Assembly (NCBI RefSeq): GCF_000495475.1
Contig: NZ_ASGZ01000005.1
Location: forward strand, 62,001 to 126,000
Reading direction: 5' to 3'
Length of the DNA stretch: 64,000 bases
Origin: Candidatus Halobonum tyrrellensis G22
GTDB taxonomy: Archaea > Halobacteriota > Halobacteria > Halobacteriales > Haloferacaceae
Shown here one piece after another: positions 52,733 to 61,525 of this stretch. Below the pieces are notes generated by a model that searched no databases, had not been told where the DNA came from, and was given only the letters and a program-made list of their open reading frames with translations. Within the stretch, counting starts at the first letter, position 1. Every line of letters begins with the position of its first letter. Position numbers and translations under genes: made by a program.

Positions 52733-54076
52733 GTGACCCCGAACCCAACGTCGCCGAACGTGCTGGTCGTGACGACGGATCAGCAGCGGTGGGACACGGT
52801 CGGGGCGTACGGCAACCCGATGGGGCTCACGCCGACGCTCGACTCGCTGGCGCGCTGCGGGACCCGCGTCGACCGGGCGATCACACCGCAACCCGGCTGT
52901 GCGCCGTTCCGGGCCGCCTTCCAGACGGGCCGGTTCGCGACGGAGACGGGCGTGTGGCGCGAGTCGTTCGCGCTCGACGAGTCGACGACCACGCTCGCAC
53001 ACCGGTTCGCCGACGCCGGCTACGACGTCGGCTTCGTCGGGAACTGGCACGTCGGCGGGACGTTCGACGAACCGGTTCCCGAACGCTTGCGCGGCGGGTA
53101 CGACGACTTCTGGCTCGCCGCGGACGTCCCGGAGTTCACCTCCAAACCCGACCACGGCCACCTGTTCGACGAGTCGGGCGCCGAAGTCGCCTTCGACGAG
53201 TACCGCGCGGACGCGTTCACCCGGTTCGGCGAACGGGCGCTCGACTCGCTCTCGGAGCCGTTCTTCCTGGTCGTCTCCTACCTCGAACCCCACCACCAGA
53301 ACGACATGTGGACGTTCGTCGCCCCCGACGGGTACGCCGAACGGTACCGGACCGACCCGTACGTCCCGGCGGACCTGGTCGACGGGTTCGGCGACTGGTA
53401 CGGCGAACTGCCCGACTACTACGGCATGGTCGAGCGACTCGACGAGTGCGTCGACGACCTGCTGTCGACTCTCACCCGGCGGGGCGTCCGCGACGACACC
53501 CTCGTCGCGTACACCGCCGACCACGGCTGTCACTTCCGGACCCGCCCCGGCGAGTACAAACGGACGCCACACGACGCCGCGGTCCGCGTGCCGCTGATCC
53601 TCGCCGGTCCGGGGTTCGACGACGGCCGGAACGTCGAACGCGTGACGAGCGTCATCGACCTGCCGCCGACGCTCCTCGACGTCGCCGGCATCGAGATCCC
53701 CGACGAGATGCACGGCGAGAGCCTGCTCCCGGTCGTCCGGGGAGAGCGCCCGGACGAGGACGGCGACGCGTTCATCCAGATCAGCGAGTCCCAGGTCGGG
53801 CGGGCGATCCGGACGGCGGACTGGAAGTACGCCGTCGCGGCGCCGAAACTCACCGGCTGGCGGGGCGGCAACGGCCAGCCTTCGAGCGACCGCTACCTCG
53901 AACGGTACCTCTACGACCTCCGGCGCGACCCGAACGAACGGGTGAACCTCGCCGGTCGCTCCAACTACCGGGACGTCGCGGACGACCTCCGCGACCGACT
54001 GCTGGAGTACATCTCCGCGGTCGAGGGTGAGACCCCGGACGTCAAGCCCATCGAGAAAGGGTACAAGGAGTACTGA
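52733..54076 (+). CDS. Sulfatase (arylsulfatase family)
   Basis: A 447-residue sulfatase. TTDQQRWDTVG near 14-24 supplies metal ligands. The active-site motif CAPFRAAFQTG begins at C56 (CxPxR, formylglycine precursor). YTADHGCHF carries the second Asp-His pair. The GTG start at 52733 is supported by the TATA box. There is no signal peptide. It is directly downstream of the IclR gene, so probably in the same regulon as the GH4 enzyme. With the two sulfatases at 3-6.5 kb, this makes three in the window. Substrate unknown. Confidence 0.88.
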   Translation: MTPNPTSPNVLVVTTDQQRWDTVGAYGNPMGLTPTLDSLARCGTRVDRAITPQPGCAPFRAAFQTGRFATETGVWRESFALDESTTTLAHRFADAGYDVGFVGNWHVGGTFDEPVPERLRGGYDDFWLAADVPEFTSKPDHGHLFDESGAEVAFDEYRADAFTRFGERALDSLSEPFFLVVSYLEPHHQNDMWTFVAPDGYAERYRTDPYVPADLVDGFGDWYGELPDYYGMVERLDECVDDLLSTLTRRGVRDDTLVAYTADHGCHFRTRPGEYKRTPHDAAVRVPLILAGPGFDDGRNVERVTSVIDLPPTLLDVAGIEIPDEMHGESLLPVVRGERPDEDGDAFIQISESQVGRAIRTADWKYAVAAPKLTGWRGGNGQPSSDRYLERYLYDLRRDPNERVNLAGRSNYRDVADDLRDRLLEYISAVEGETPDVKPIEKGYKEY

Positions 54077-54233
54077 GGTGGATCGCGGCGGAGGCCCAGT
54101 TCGGACTGTACTCGTCGGTTCCCTCCGGTGGACTACCGGAGTGAGACCCGTTCGAGACGCCTACCCGAACGGTGAGATCGGGGAGTGACCAGTACGAACG
54201 GTACGGATAGAACGCGTTCCTGCTCATGAGGTC

Positions 54234-54255
54234 ATTACACCAGTACCGCTGTAAT
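54234..54255. promoter_or_regulatory. 22-bp palindrome ATTACA-N10-TGTAAT (operator-like, copy 3, orphan)
   Basis: The most symmetric of the three copies, with ATTACA and TGTAAT arms and GTAC at the centre. No gene starts within several hundred bases, so it may have served a gene since lost. Confidence 0.55.
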
Positions 54256-54443
54256 CCTCAGCGCCGACCGCTCTGGCTTCACTTCCGGCGTGGCCGGGAA
54301 GTACGGGGGGGACCGTGGCGGAACCGACAGTCGTCGACCCGTTCGATCGCTATCGGAGTGCCACCGGCCGGTAGCCTCAGGCGAAACCGTGGATAACTCG
54401 GGAGCGCTCCGCTCGCGGACTCGTGAGTTCCCCCGACAGACGT

Positions 54444-54459
54444 CACGGGCTAGCCCGTG
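54444..54459. repeat. 16-bp perfect palindrome CACGGGCTAGCCCGTG
   Basis: A perfect dyad beside the low-GC relic. Similar CACGGG..CCCGTG hairpins occur at the ends of IS200/IS605-type elements, but no transposase trace is seen here. Confidence 0.35.
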
Positions 54460-54528
54460 CTGGTCCATCAGGTGCTCCCTGTCCGTCGACGGTCAGCACG
54501 TGCCCCACGTAGCCGGTTTACGGAGCGG

Positions 54529-54741
54529 TCATCTCTCCGATCGGTCTAATCTATCAAATGTGACTTTTCCTTCTTTGATTCTCTTTCCGCCTTTGGCCTC
54601 CTTAGTATATTTTCTGTCTTTGCCATCATTGCTCGATGATCCGCCTAACTGATCTAATTCGTATTTGACGGTCGGGACAGCAGTACCGCGTCTGATCGCT
54701 CGACGCTCGGGATTTCGTTGGCCCCCGCTTGTCGGTGCCGT
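54529..54741 (-). pseudogene. Low-GC, lysine-rich open frame without a start codon
   Basis: Seventy codons on the minus strand between a TAG (54742-54744) and a TGA (54529-54531). The last 45 read VKYELDQLGGSSSNDGKDRK, then YTKEAKGGKRIKEGKVTFDR and LDRSER. GC content over 54540-54665 is far below the surrounding DNA, and lysine is rare in haloarchaeal proteins. There is no ATG, GTG or TTG in frame. It may be the 3' end of a foreign gene cut by recombination. Confidence 0.4.
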
Positions 54742-55319
54742 CTACCGGACTATTCTCGCCAGCCTGACGGAGTCACACGGACGCGGTCGCAGGGTGGCGA
54801 ACGCACCACGGCGACGATTCGAGACCACAGATAGTGGCCGAGACGGACACCATCGCTGCTGACGCAGGTATCGGTGAAGTCGGAGGAACAGTACACACAA
54901 CCGGAAGTATCGACGGCCAGTACGGATCAATCCGGTTGGGATACTACTCGACGGTCCCTGTTCTCGGTAGACGCAGGACTGAATCTCTGGTGGTGGTACC
55001 GAGTGGACGTGACCCCTAGTGGCGAAGCGATGGTGGCTCATCGCGGTACTGGGCCGCTCGCACTCCTATGGACGATCCACGGCGCGCGGACGGGCACGAC
55101 GGCACCATTCGTGGGCGAGCGTGAGGAGCAGACTCACTCGGGGAACGGGACGAAAGTCGCTACTAGGATGGCTCTACCTCCGACCTCACGGGGCATCGTC
55201 TACAAGGAGGGCGAGTGACGCCTCGTACTCTCGGTGCCGAATCGTACCCCGATGGGGCTGTCACATCTCGGAGGCGACCGTGGACTCCCGTTCGAGTTGG
55301 GAATAACAGCTGTGAGACA

Positions 55320-56294
55320 TTACCGCAGTTCCCAGTTACTGTACCCGTAGTTTTCGATCCCGTCGAGTCGTTCGCGTTCCGCGTCGGTGAACGTCACCGC
55401 CGACGCCGCGAGGTTCGCCTCGAGTTGCTCGGGCGTACTACAGCCCACGATGGGGACCGTCGGGTACTCCCGGTCGAGCATCCACGCCAGGACGATCGCG
55501 TTCCCGTCGACGTCGTGCCGTTCGGCGAGTTCCTCGACCACCTCCATCTTGAGCCCGTTCTCCGTCCGAACGTAACTCTCGGGGATCGGCCGGTCGTCTC
55601 GACCGTAACACCCGCCGAGTGTCGGCGAGAACGGGAGTACCGTCAGGTCGGCTTCGGTGCAGTAGTCGACCAGTTCGTCGGTCATCGGCAACTGTGCAGC
55701 CGCGTCGAACTCCGGATTACGCTCCGGGATGAGATAGGAGAATCGCGGTTGGACGCACTCGAACCGGGACCAGTCGCGCTCTTCGGAGATGCGGTTCGCC
55801 CGGGCGACCCGCCACGCCGGCACGTTACTCGCACCGAGGTAGTCGACGTTTCCCGCCGTGACCACCTCGTCGAGGGCCCGCATCGTGTCGACCTGTGGCG
55901 TCTCCGGGTCGTCGACGTGGACGTACAGCAGGTCGACCGTGTCGATTCCGAGTCGGTCGAGGCTCCTGTCCACTTCCCGTGATATCACCTCGGGGTCGAG
56001 ACTGCGGGGCACGTCGCCGTACCCGAAGCCGACTTTCGTCGCGATGGTCATCTCCTCCCGGACGCCCCGTTCTTCGAGCCACTCACCGAGCAGTGGCTCG
56101 CTCTCGGGCGTCTCGTGGCCGTCGACCCACGTCGCGTAGATGTTCGCGGTGTCGATGAACCGCCCCCCGGCGTCGTAGTAGCGGTCCAGCAGTTCGTACG
56201 ACGTGTCTCGGTCGATCCGGCTTCCGAAGTACATCGCCCCGAGACAGAGTTCGCTCACGGATTCTCCCGTCGTGCCGAGAGTCGTCGTCTCCAT
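55320..56294 (-). CDS. Aldo/keto reductase
   Basis: A 324-residue NAD(P)H-dependent reductase with a TIM barrel. The catalytic tetrad is D48, Y53 (FIDTANIYATW), K87 (IATKVGFG) and H126 (LLYVHVDDP). The nucleotide-binding end is VPIVGCSTPEQLEANLAA. Such enzymes act on sugar aldehydes or ketones, and a role in the second sugar island is plausible but unproven. It is separated from the sulfatase by the 1.2-kb relic region and convergent with it. Confidence 0.9.
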   Translation of the reverse strand: METTTLGTTGESVSELCLGAMYFGSRIDRDTSYELLDRYYDAGGRFIDTANIYATWVDGHETPESEPLLGEWLEERGVREEMTIATKVGFGYGDVPRSLDPEVISREVDRSLDRLGIDTVDLLYVHVDDPETPQVDTMRALDEVVTAGNVDYLGASNVPAWRVARANRISEERDWSRFECVQPRFSYLIPERNPEFDAAAQLPMTDELVDYCTEADLTVLPFSPTLGGCYGRDDRPIPESYVRTENGLKMEVVEELAERHDVDGNAIVLAWMLDREYPTVPIVGCSTPEQLEANLAASAVTFTDAERERLDGIENYGYSNWELR

Positions 56295-56468
56295 GGCCGG
56301 GGCTAGTGGACCGTCGGCTTAACGATTCTGTCACCCCTACGCTCACCGCCGACCGACGCGTCGGTCGTGTTCGTGACGGGACTCCCCGCGGGTATCGCCC
56401 GCTCGACCGACACCCCCGAACTCGGCACGGATCTCCCTAGCTCTCCGGCATCGACTCCGGAGTGGGGG

Positions 56469-57764
56469 CTACTGAGCCGCCTCGATGGCGCGTTCCAGAT
56501 CCGCGATGATGTTCGCGGGGTCTTCGATCCCGACGGACAGGCGGACCAGATCGTCGGTGACGCCGGACGCCTCCTTCTCCGCGTCAGTCAACTGCTGGTG
56601 TGTCGTGCTCGCGGGGTGGATGATGAGCGTCTTCGCGTCGCCGACGTTGGCGAGCATACTCGCGAGTTCGGTCGACTCGACGGTCTTCCTCGCCGCCTCG
56701 TAGCCGCCTTCGAGCCCGAACGTGATCATCCCGCCGTAGCCGCCGTCGAGATACTCACTGGCGGTCTCGTGGGTCGGGTGCGATTCGAGCCCGGGGTACG
56801 TGATCCACGAGACCGCCTCGTGGTCTTCGAGGTACTCCGCGACGGCCATCGCGTTCTCACAGTGGCGGTCCATCCGGAGCGGGAGCGTCTCGAGCCCCTG
56901 AATCGTCTGCCACGCGTCGAACGGCGACTGCTGGTTGCCGAGGTCGCGTAGACCGCGGGCGATCGCGGCGTACGTGAACGCCGCCTCGCCGAACGTCTCG
57001 GCGAAGTTCACGCCGTGATACGCCGGGTTGTCCCGTGCGATCTCGGAGTACTTCTCGGCGTGGTCCGCCCACGGGAACGACCCGCCGTCGACGACGACGC
57101 CGCCGACGGTCGTCCCCGAGCCGTGGAGCCACTTCGTCGTGGAGTTCCAGACCAAGTCCGCACCGTGTTCGAGGGGACGGCAGAGGTACGGCGTCGCGAA
57201 CGTGTTGTCGACGAACAACGGCACCCCGTTGTCGTGGGCGATGTCCGCCACCCGCTGAATATCGGGCGTGTCGAGAGCCGGATTGCCGATCGTCTCGAGG
57301 TGGACGTACGCCGTGTCGTCGTCGATGGCCTCCTCGTACGCGTCGTAGTTCAGCGTCTCGACGAAACGCGTCGAGATGCCCCGGCGCTCGACCGAGTGCG
57401 TGAGATACGTGTAGGTTCCTCCGTAGAGCGAGGACGCCGAGACGATGTTGTCACCGGCCTCGGCGAGGACGAACGTCGTGAGGTCCAGCGCGGCCATTCC
57501 GGAGCCGGTAGCGACCGCACCGACGCCGCCTTCGAGCGTCGCCATGCGCTCTTGAAGCGTCTCTACCGTCGGGTTCATCAGTCGCGAGTAGATGTACCCC
57601 GGCTCCTCGAGTGCGAACTGTGCGGCCGCGTCCTCCGAATCCTCGAACACGTACGAGGTAGTCTGGTACAGGGGCGGCGCACGTGCGCCGGTAGCCGGGT
57701 CCGGCTCCTGTCCAGCGTGAAGCGAGTCGGTTGCGATCGAACGGTCGGTCGGATCGTCGCTCAT
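56469..57764 (-). CDS. O-acetylhomoserine sulfhydrylase/cystathionine gamma-synthase-like PLP enzyme
   Basis: A 431-residue enzyme of the Cys/Met-metabolism PLP family. The PLP lysine is K211 in NSTTKWLHGSG. ATGSGMAAL near 85-93 binds the phosphate, YSRLMNPTVETLQERM lies near 59-74, and the C-terminal RLSVGIEDPANIIADLE is typical. Length and SRLMNPT fit O-acetylhomoserine sulfhydrylase (sulfide to homocysteine). The ATG at 57764 is preceded by a GGAGGAA at about 18 nt. In a window with three sulfatases, a sulfur-assimilation enzyme may be more than coincidence, but sulfate would first have to be reduced. Confidence 0.88.
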   Translation of the reverse strand: MSDDPTDRSIATDSLHAGQEPDPATGARAPPLYQTTSYVFEDSEDAAAQFALEEPGYIYSRLMNPTVETLQERMATLEGGVGAVATGSGMAALDLTTFVLAEAGDNIVSASSLYGGTYTYLTHSVERRGISTRFVETLNYDAYEEAIDDDTAYVHLETIGNPALDTPDIQRVADIAHDNGVPLFVDNTFATPYLCRPLEHGADLVWNSTTKWLHGSGTTVGGVVVDGGSFPWADHAEKYSEIARDNPAYHGVNFAETFGEAAFTYAAIARGLRDLGNQQSPFDAWQTIQGLETLPLRMDRHCENAMAVAEYLEDHEAVSWITYPGLESHPTHETASEYLDGGYGGMITFGLEGGYEAARKTVESTELASMLANVGDAKTLIIHPASTTHQQLTDAEKEASGVTDDLVRLSVGIEDPANIIADLERAIEAAQ

Positions 57765-58132
57765 AGTTGTCCGTACCAATTCCTCCGTATTACCGTATGG
57801 TTCGTGACTGAATCTTGCCTGTGGGGGAGACGTCGGGTACGGGGTGACGAACGCGGCGAACGAGCGTTCGAACCACGGCGCCAACCGACCGACCGCCGCG
57901 CCGACCCGGAACGGCCGCGCGCGGACGGACGCTCGTCAACGGGGGCACCTTCCGTCGTCGACCCAGACACGCACTACGCCGGAATGTGGGGTCGGGGTTC
58001 CGGGTGCGTGGACGGTCAGTTCCCGTTCGACGGCGGTGAAGAGTCGGTCTGGGACCGTGACGAGGTCGGAGGGAGCGAGCTCTTGTACACAGTAGATTTA
58101 GGTGCCCGCTCGCGGTCTGACGTACACGAGCC
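57765..58132. other. Divergent intergenic region upstream of the integrase
   Basis: 368 bp between divergent starts. A TATA-like GTAGATTTAGG (58091-58101) lies upstream of the integrase ATG. In one plus-strand frame (57955-58110) the translation VVDPDTHYAGMWGRGSGCVD and ESVWDRDEVGGSELLYTVDL is protein-like, so a decayed gene is possible. No tRNA gene or clear attachment core was found. Confidence 0.4.
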
Positions 58133-59248
58133 ATGGGACCCGTCGACAACAACGCTCCGATCACGGTCGAGACAGCCATCGAACAGTATATCGACAGCGT
58201 CGAGGCCGGCAACTCCCGGAAGAACTTCCGGTCGGCGCTCGCGCGGTGGCGCGCCTGGCTCGAGGACGAACGCGGCGTGACCGCGCTCGACGACCTCGAG
58301 GTTCTCGACTGTCGGCGGTACGCCCGTCACCTCAAGCGACGCACTCGCGACGGCGAACTCAAAGCCGGCACCGCGACCACCTACTACGCGTACGTCCGCG
58401 CGTTCCTCACCTTCTGTGTCGCAGACGAGTTCCTCGACGCCAACCCCGCGAAGGCGAAGCGCGCGACCGACGAACTCCCCGAGGACCTCGGCGACGCCGA
58501 CCGGCAGTTCTGGCGTGAAGAGGAGCGCCGGGCGATCCTCCGGTTCGTCGACGACCGCGCCGACCGAGCCCTCGATGGGGAGGCGGACGTCGACCGCGAG
58601 CGAGCGTTCCGCGACCGCGCCGTCGTCTACCTCCTCGGTCTCTCCGGCGTTCGCGGCGCGGAGGTGTTCGCGGCGCCGGCCGACGACAAGCGGACCGGCA
58701 TCGCGTGGGGCGACGTTCGACTCGACGACGGCGCGGTCCGCGTCCTCGGGAAGTCCCGGGAGTACGAGTACGCCCAACTTCCAGCGCGTGCTGGGACGGC
58801 GCTCGAACGGTACAAGCGCGTCCTCGACCCGCCGACCGACGAGTGGCCTGTGTTCCCCAGCGCCCACGCGCCGTCGAAGTACCGCGCCGTCCGCGAGCAA
58901 CTGGCGGAGCGAGACGTGCCGGACGACGAGGTCGAGGCTATACTCGACGGCCACGCGATCGACGCCGTGCTTCGCGAGTACGAGGTCGTTCCGCCGGCGC
59001 TCTCGACGAACGGCGCCCGCAACCTCATGAAGCGGCTGTGCGAGGAGGCCGACGTCGGCGTCGACGGGGACTACCTGAAGCCGCACGGCGCCCGTCGCGG
59101 CCTCGGGCACGAACTCTACGCGAACGGTCACGCCGAACTCGCTCAGTCGGCGCTCAGACACGCGAGCATCGAAACGACGCACAAGTCCTACTCGGACATC
59201 CAAGCGGCGGAGACGGCCAAGCAGGTCGACGATATACTCGACGAGTAG
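58133..59248 (+). CDS. Tyrosine recombinase/integrase (XerC/D-like)
   Basis: A 371-residue site-specific recombinase. N-terminal SAM-like core-binding domain at about 10-105 (TVETAIEQYIDSVEAGNSRK), catalytic domain at about 125-370. Catalytic set: R174 (LSGVRGAEV), K207 (LGKSREYEY), H318-R321 (KPHGARRGLG), H343 and nucleophile Y353 (THKSYSDI), all present, so it is probably active. It probably integrates or resolves a haloarchaeal plasmid or virus. A dead fragment of a close relative is at 24805-24882, 33 kb away. Confidence 0.92.
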   Translation: MGPVDNNAPITVETAIEQYIDSVEAGNSRKNFRSALARWRAWLEDERGVTALDDLEVLDCRRYARHLKRRTRDGELKAGTATTYYAYVRAFLTFCVADEFLDANPAKAKRATDELPEDLGDADRQFWREEERRAILRFVDDRADRALDGEADVDRERAFRDRAVVYLLGLSGVRGAEVFAAPADDKRTGIAWGDVRLDDGAVRVLGKSREYEYAQLPARAGTALERYKRVLDPPTDEWPVFPSAHAPSKYRAVREQLAERDVPDDEVEAILDGHAIDAVLREYEVVPPALSTNGARNLMKRLCEEADVGVDGDYLKPHGARRGLGHELYANGHAELAQSALRHASIETTHKSYSDIQAAETAKQVDDILDE

Positions 59249-59371
59249 CCGACGTCACCGACCGGATGACTCCCGACGGTGGGTCGGACGGGTACGGAGC
59301 GCCGAGCAGTCTGAGCGACTCCAAGGACGGGTCACTCCTCGGACGCCGGGGCGACAGCCCGGAAAGTCGGG

Positions 59372-60808
59372 CTAGGTCGGCACCTCGGAGCGATACCCGC
59401 GGCTGACCTCCTTCCACTTGTCGGTGCTGAACCGATAGTAGTTGAGCACGGCCGGAACGGTGGTCTCGGCGAGGAACGCGAGGTACAGCCCGTAGAGGCC
59501 GAGACCGGTCGTCGCGCCGAGGTACGCCAGCGGGATCGCGACGCCGAAGACGCCGAGCGCCTGGCTGTAGAACGGCCACCGCGTGTCGCCGCTCGCGTCG
59601 AGCGGCCCGGTCGCACCGCCCGCGACGCCCTGGAGGACGATGGCGACGCACGCCGCCGAGACGAGCGACACCGCGACCGGGACAGTAGAGCCGGACGCGT
59701 CACCGACGAACGCGGCGACGATCGGGTCGGCGAACAGGAACACGATCCCCGCCGACACGACGTACACGGCGACGGCGAACCGGACGATCTCACGGCCGTA
59801 CGCCTCGGCGGTCTCCTCGTCGCCGCTCCCCAACTCGCGACCCACGAGACTGCTCGACGCCAGTCCGAAGCCCCAGCCGGGGGTGTTCATCAGCCCCCAG
59901 ATCCGACGGGCGATGACGTAGGCGGCGACGACCTCGCGGCCGAACAGCGCGACGATCGCGAGCATCGGGAACTCCGCGACCGTCCAGACGAGGTTGCGTC
60001 CGATCACGGGGACGCCGATACTGACGAGCTGTCGAACGTCGGAGTCGACGTACGCTCCACGCAGGTCGATCTGCACCGGAAGCGCGCCGAGTCCGGGGAG
60101 CCGACCGGCGACGAGTGCGACCGCGAAGACGCCCGTGACGAGCGCGTTCGAGAGGACGGTGCCGAGAGCGGCGCCGGCGACCCCCCAATCGAGACCGAAG
60201 ACGAACACGGCGTTGAGGACCATGTTCCCGACCGCGCCGCCGCTCCGGAGGACCATCGGTGTCGACGCGTCGTCGACGCCGACGAACACGCGGCTCCCGA
60301 TGAGGTTCAGCGCGGCGAAGGGAACGCCGAGGGCGACGACGCGGAGATACGACGCCCCGAGCGCGACCGCCTCGGCGTCGCTGCTGAGAACGGACACGAG
60401 CGGCGTCGCGAACAGCCAGAAGACGGCGACGAGCGGGAGCGTCCCGACGACCACGAGCGCTGCGCTCGACCGGACGGCCTGGTCGACGGCACCGAACCGC
60501 TCGGCGCCGTACCGCTGAGAGACGAGCGCGATCGTACCGGCGGCGATCCCGCCGCCGACGGAGAACGCGAGCCCCCAGTAGGGACTCGCGAAGCCGACGC
60601 CCGCGATCGCGGCGGGACCGACGGCGAGACCGACCATCGCGATGTCGACGGCGCTCTTGGACATGCGTGCGATGCCGGTGATGATACGGGGCCAGGCGAG
60701 ATTCGTCGTCCGACGGGCGCGTTCAGAGTCGACGAGACCGACGCGAACCAGCGCGAGACCGATATACAGGACGAGTAACCGAACGGGGTTTGGAAGGCGA
60801 GTTGACAA
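59372..60808 (-). CDS. MATE-family multidrug/sodium antiporter
   Basis: A 478-residue efflux protein with twelve predicted spans in two related halves. AWPRIITGIARMSKSAVDIA and MVGLAVGPAAIAGVGFASPY are the MATE N-terminal signature. A TATA-like AGTATTTACT (60831-60840, minus strand) lies about 28 nt upstream of the ATG, so the message is leaderless. MATE proteins export cationic drugs or metabolites using Na+ or H+. It is convergent with the integrase. The substrate is unknown. Confidence 0.9.
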   Translation of the reverse strand: MSTRLPNPVRLLVLYIGLALVRVGLVDSERARRTTNLAWPRIITGIARMSKSAVDIAMVGLAVGPAAIAGVGFASPYWGLAFSVGGGIAAGTIALVSQRYGAERFGAVDQAVRSSAALVVVGTLPLVAVFWLFATPLVSVLSSDAEAVALGASYLRVVALGVPFAALNLIGSRVFVGVDDASTPMVLRSGGAVGNMVLNAVFVFGLDWGVAGAALGTVLSNALVTGVFAVALVAGRLPGLGALPVQIDLRGAYVDSDVRQLVSIGVPVIGRNLVWTVAEFPMLAIVALFGREVVAAYVIARRIWGLMNTPGWGFGLASSSLVGRELGSGDEETAEAYGREIVRFAVAVYVVSAGIVFLFADPIVAAFVGDASGSTVPVAVSLVSAACVAIVLQGVAGGATGPLDASGDTRWPFYSQALGVFGVAIPLAYLGATTGLGLYGLYLAFLAETTVPAVLNYYRFSTDKWKEVSRGYRSEVPT

Positions 60809-61147
60809 CGGAATGTGTTCGTCGTCGACGAGTAAATACTTTCTTTTCTGACTCTCAAGATTGATGCTAACGACCGTGAGGAACCGTTCGCTCGAACCAC
60901 GCCGACGTACGGCGGGTTCACCGAAGGGGAGCGGAACGGCGCGTCGGTTCGCCGAGAGCGACTTCGAGTCCGCTCCCGATCTGTCGTCACATCCGTCCCC
61001 CTCTCGCGGGAGCGGTCCCCCGCCACCGTTTCGGGAACTCGTCCACCCGTCACGAGTTAGTCACGGGGCTCGGCGGGCGCGTACGATCTACGGGGACCGG
61101 CATCGCTTGCCTCCCCCCGGGCGGCCCGCAGTGCGGTAAAATCTAGT
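60809..61147. other. Intergenic region, no gene seen
   Basis: 340 bp between the MATE start and the stop of the ParA partner gene. Apart from the MATE promoter I see no coding, repeat or structured element. Confidence 0.5.
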
Positions 61148-61525
61148 TCAGTCTTCTAACCGCTCCAATCTATCTTTGACCTCTTTGCTATCTAAGTCGT
61201 CCAACTGTTCTAAGCCGAGTTCGACGATCAGGGGGTAGTAGTGGCGCGTCTTCTTGATCGACAGCCCGTACTCCTCGTCGAGATCCAAGTCGAGACGCTT
61301 GTAGCTTCGACTCAGCGACGAGGCCAGGTCGTCGCTCAGGTACACCGAGTGGTTGGTCCAATCGTTCTTCGGGCTGATCTCCGTCCGATCCGTCTTTGAA
61401 GTGTTTTCCGTCTTTGAACTCTGATCTCGGTTCTCGGTCGTCTCCCGTTCGGCGCTCTGCTCCGTCTCGTCTTCGAACCGTTTCGCGAACCGGTCTTTGA
61501 CGGAGTCGCCGGTTTCGTTCGCCAT
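61148..61525 (-). CDS. Small ParA-partner protein (putative DNA-binding partition adaptor)
   Basis: A 125-residue protein. The first 60 residues are charged and low-complexity (KDRFAKRFEDETEQSAERET, SSKTENTSKTDRTEISPKN). The second half is compact: NHSVYLSDDLASSLSRSYKR and YGLSIKKTRHYYPLIVELGL, a ribbon-helix-helix-like layout. It overlaps the ParA stop by 1 nt, the standard operon of plasmid partition systems. It probably binds the centromere-like site and recruits ParA. Confidence 0.65.
   Translation of the reverse strand: MANETGDSVKDRFAKRFEDETEQSAERETTENRDQSSKTENTSKTDRTEISPKNDWTNHSVYLSDDLASSLSRSYKRLDLDLDEEYGLSIKKTRHYYPLIVELGLEQLDDLDSKEVKDRLERLED

Larger units (their letters stand above)
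54077..55319. other. 1.2-kb gene-poor region with operator-like site, palindrome and low-GC relic
   Basis: No intact gene is seen. It holds an orphan 22-bp palindrome (54234-54255), a 16-bp palindrome (54444-54459) and a low-GC lysine-rich frame on the minus strand (54529-54741). A weakly protein-like plus-strand frame starts at 54834 (ADAGIGEVGGTVHTTGSIDG) and stops after 61 codons. It looks like the scar of lost genes or mobile DNA. Confidence 0.5.

Noticed and set aside
54444-54459. End of an IS200/IS605 element
   Set aside because: The palindrome fits such ends but there is no TnpA or TnpB trace nearby, so it was listed only as a palindrome.
57015-58280. A 421-codon plus-strand frame over the PLP enzyme
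   Set aside because: It is antisense to a well-supported PLP enzyme and arginine-rich. Only its 3' part (57955-58110) is weakly protein-like and was noted as a possible relic.
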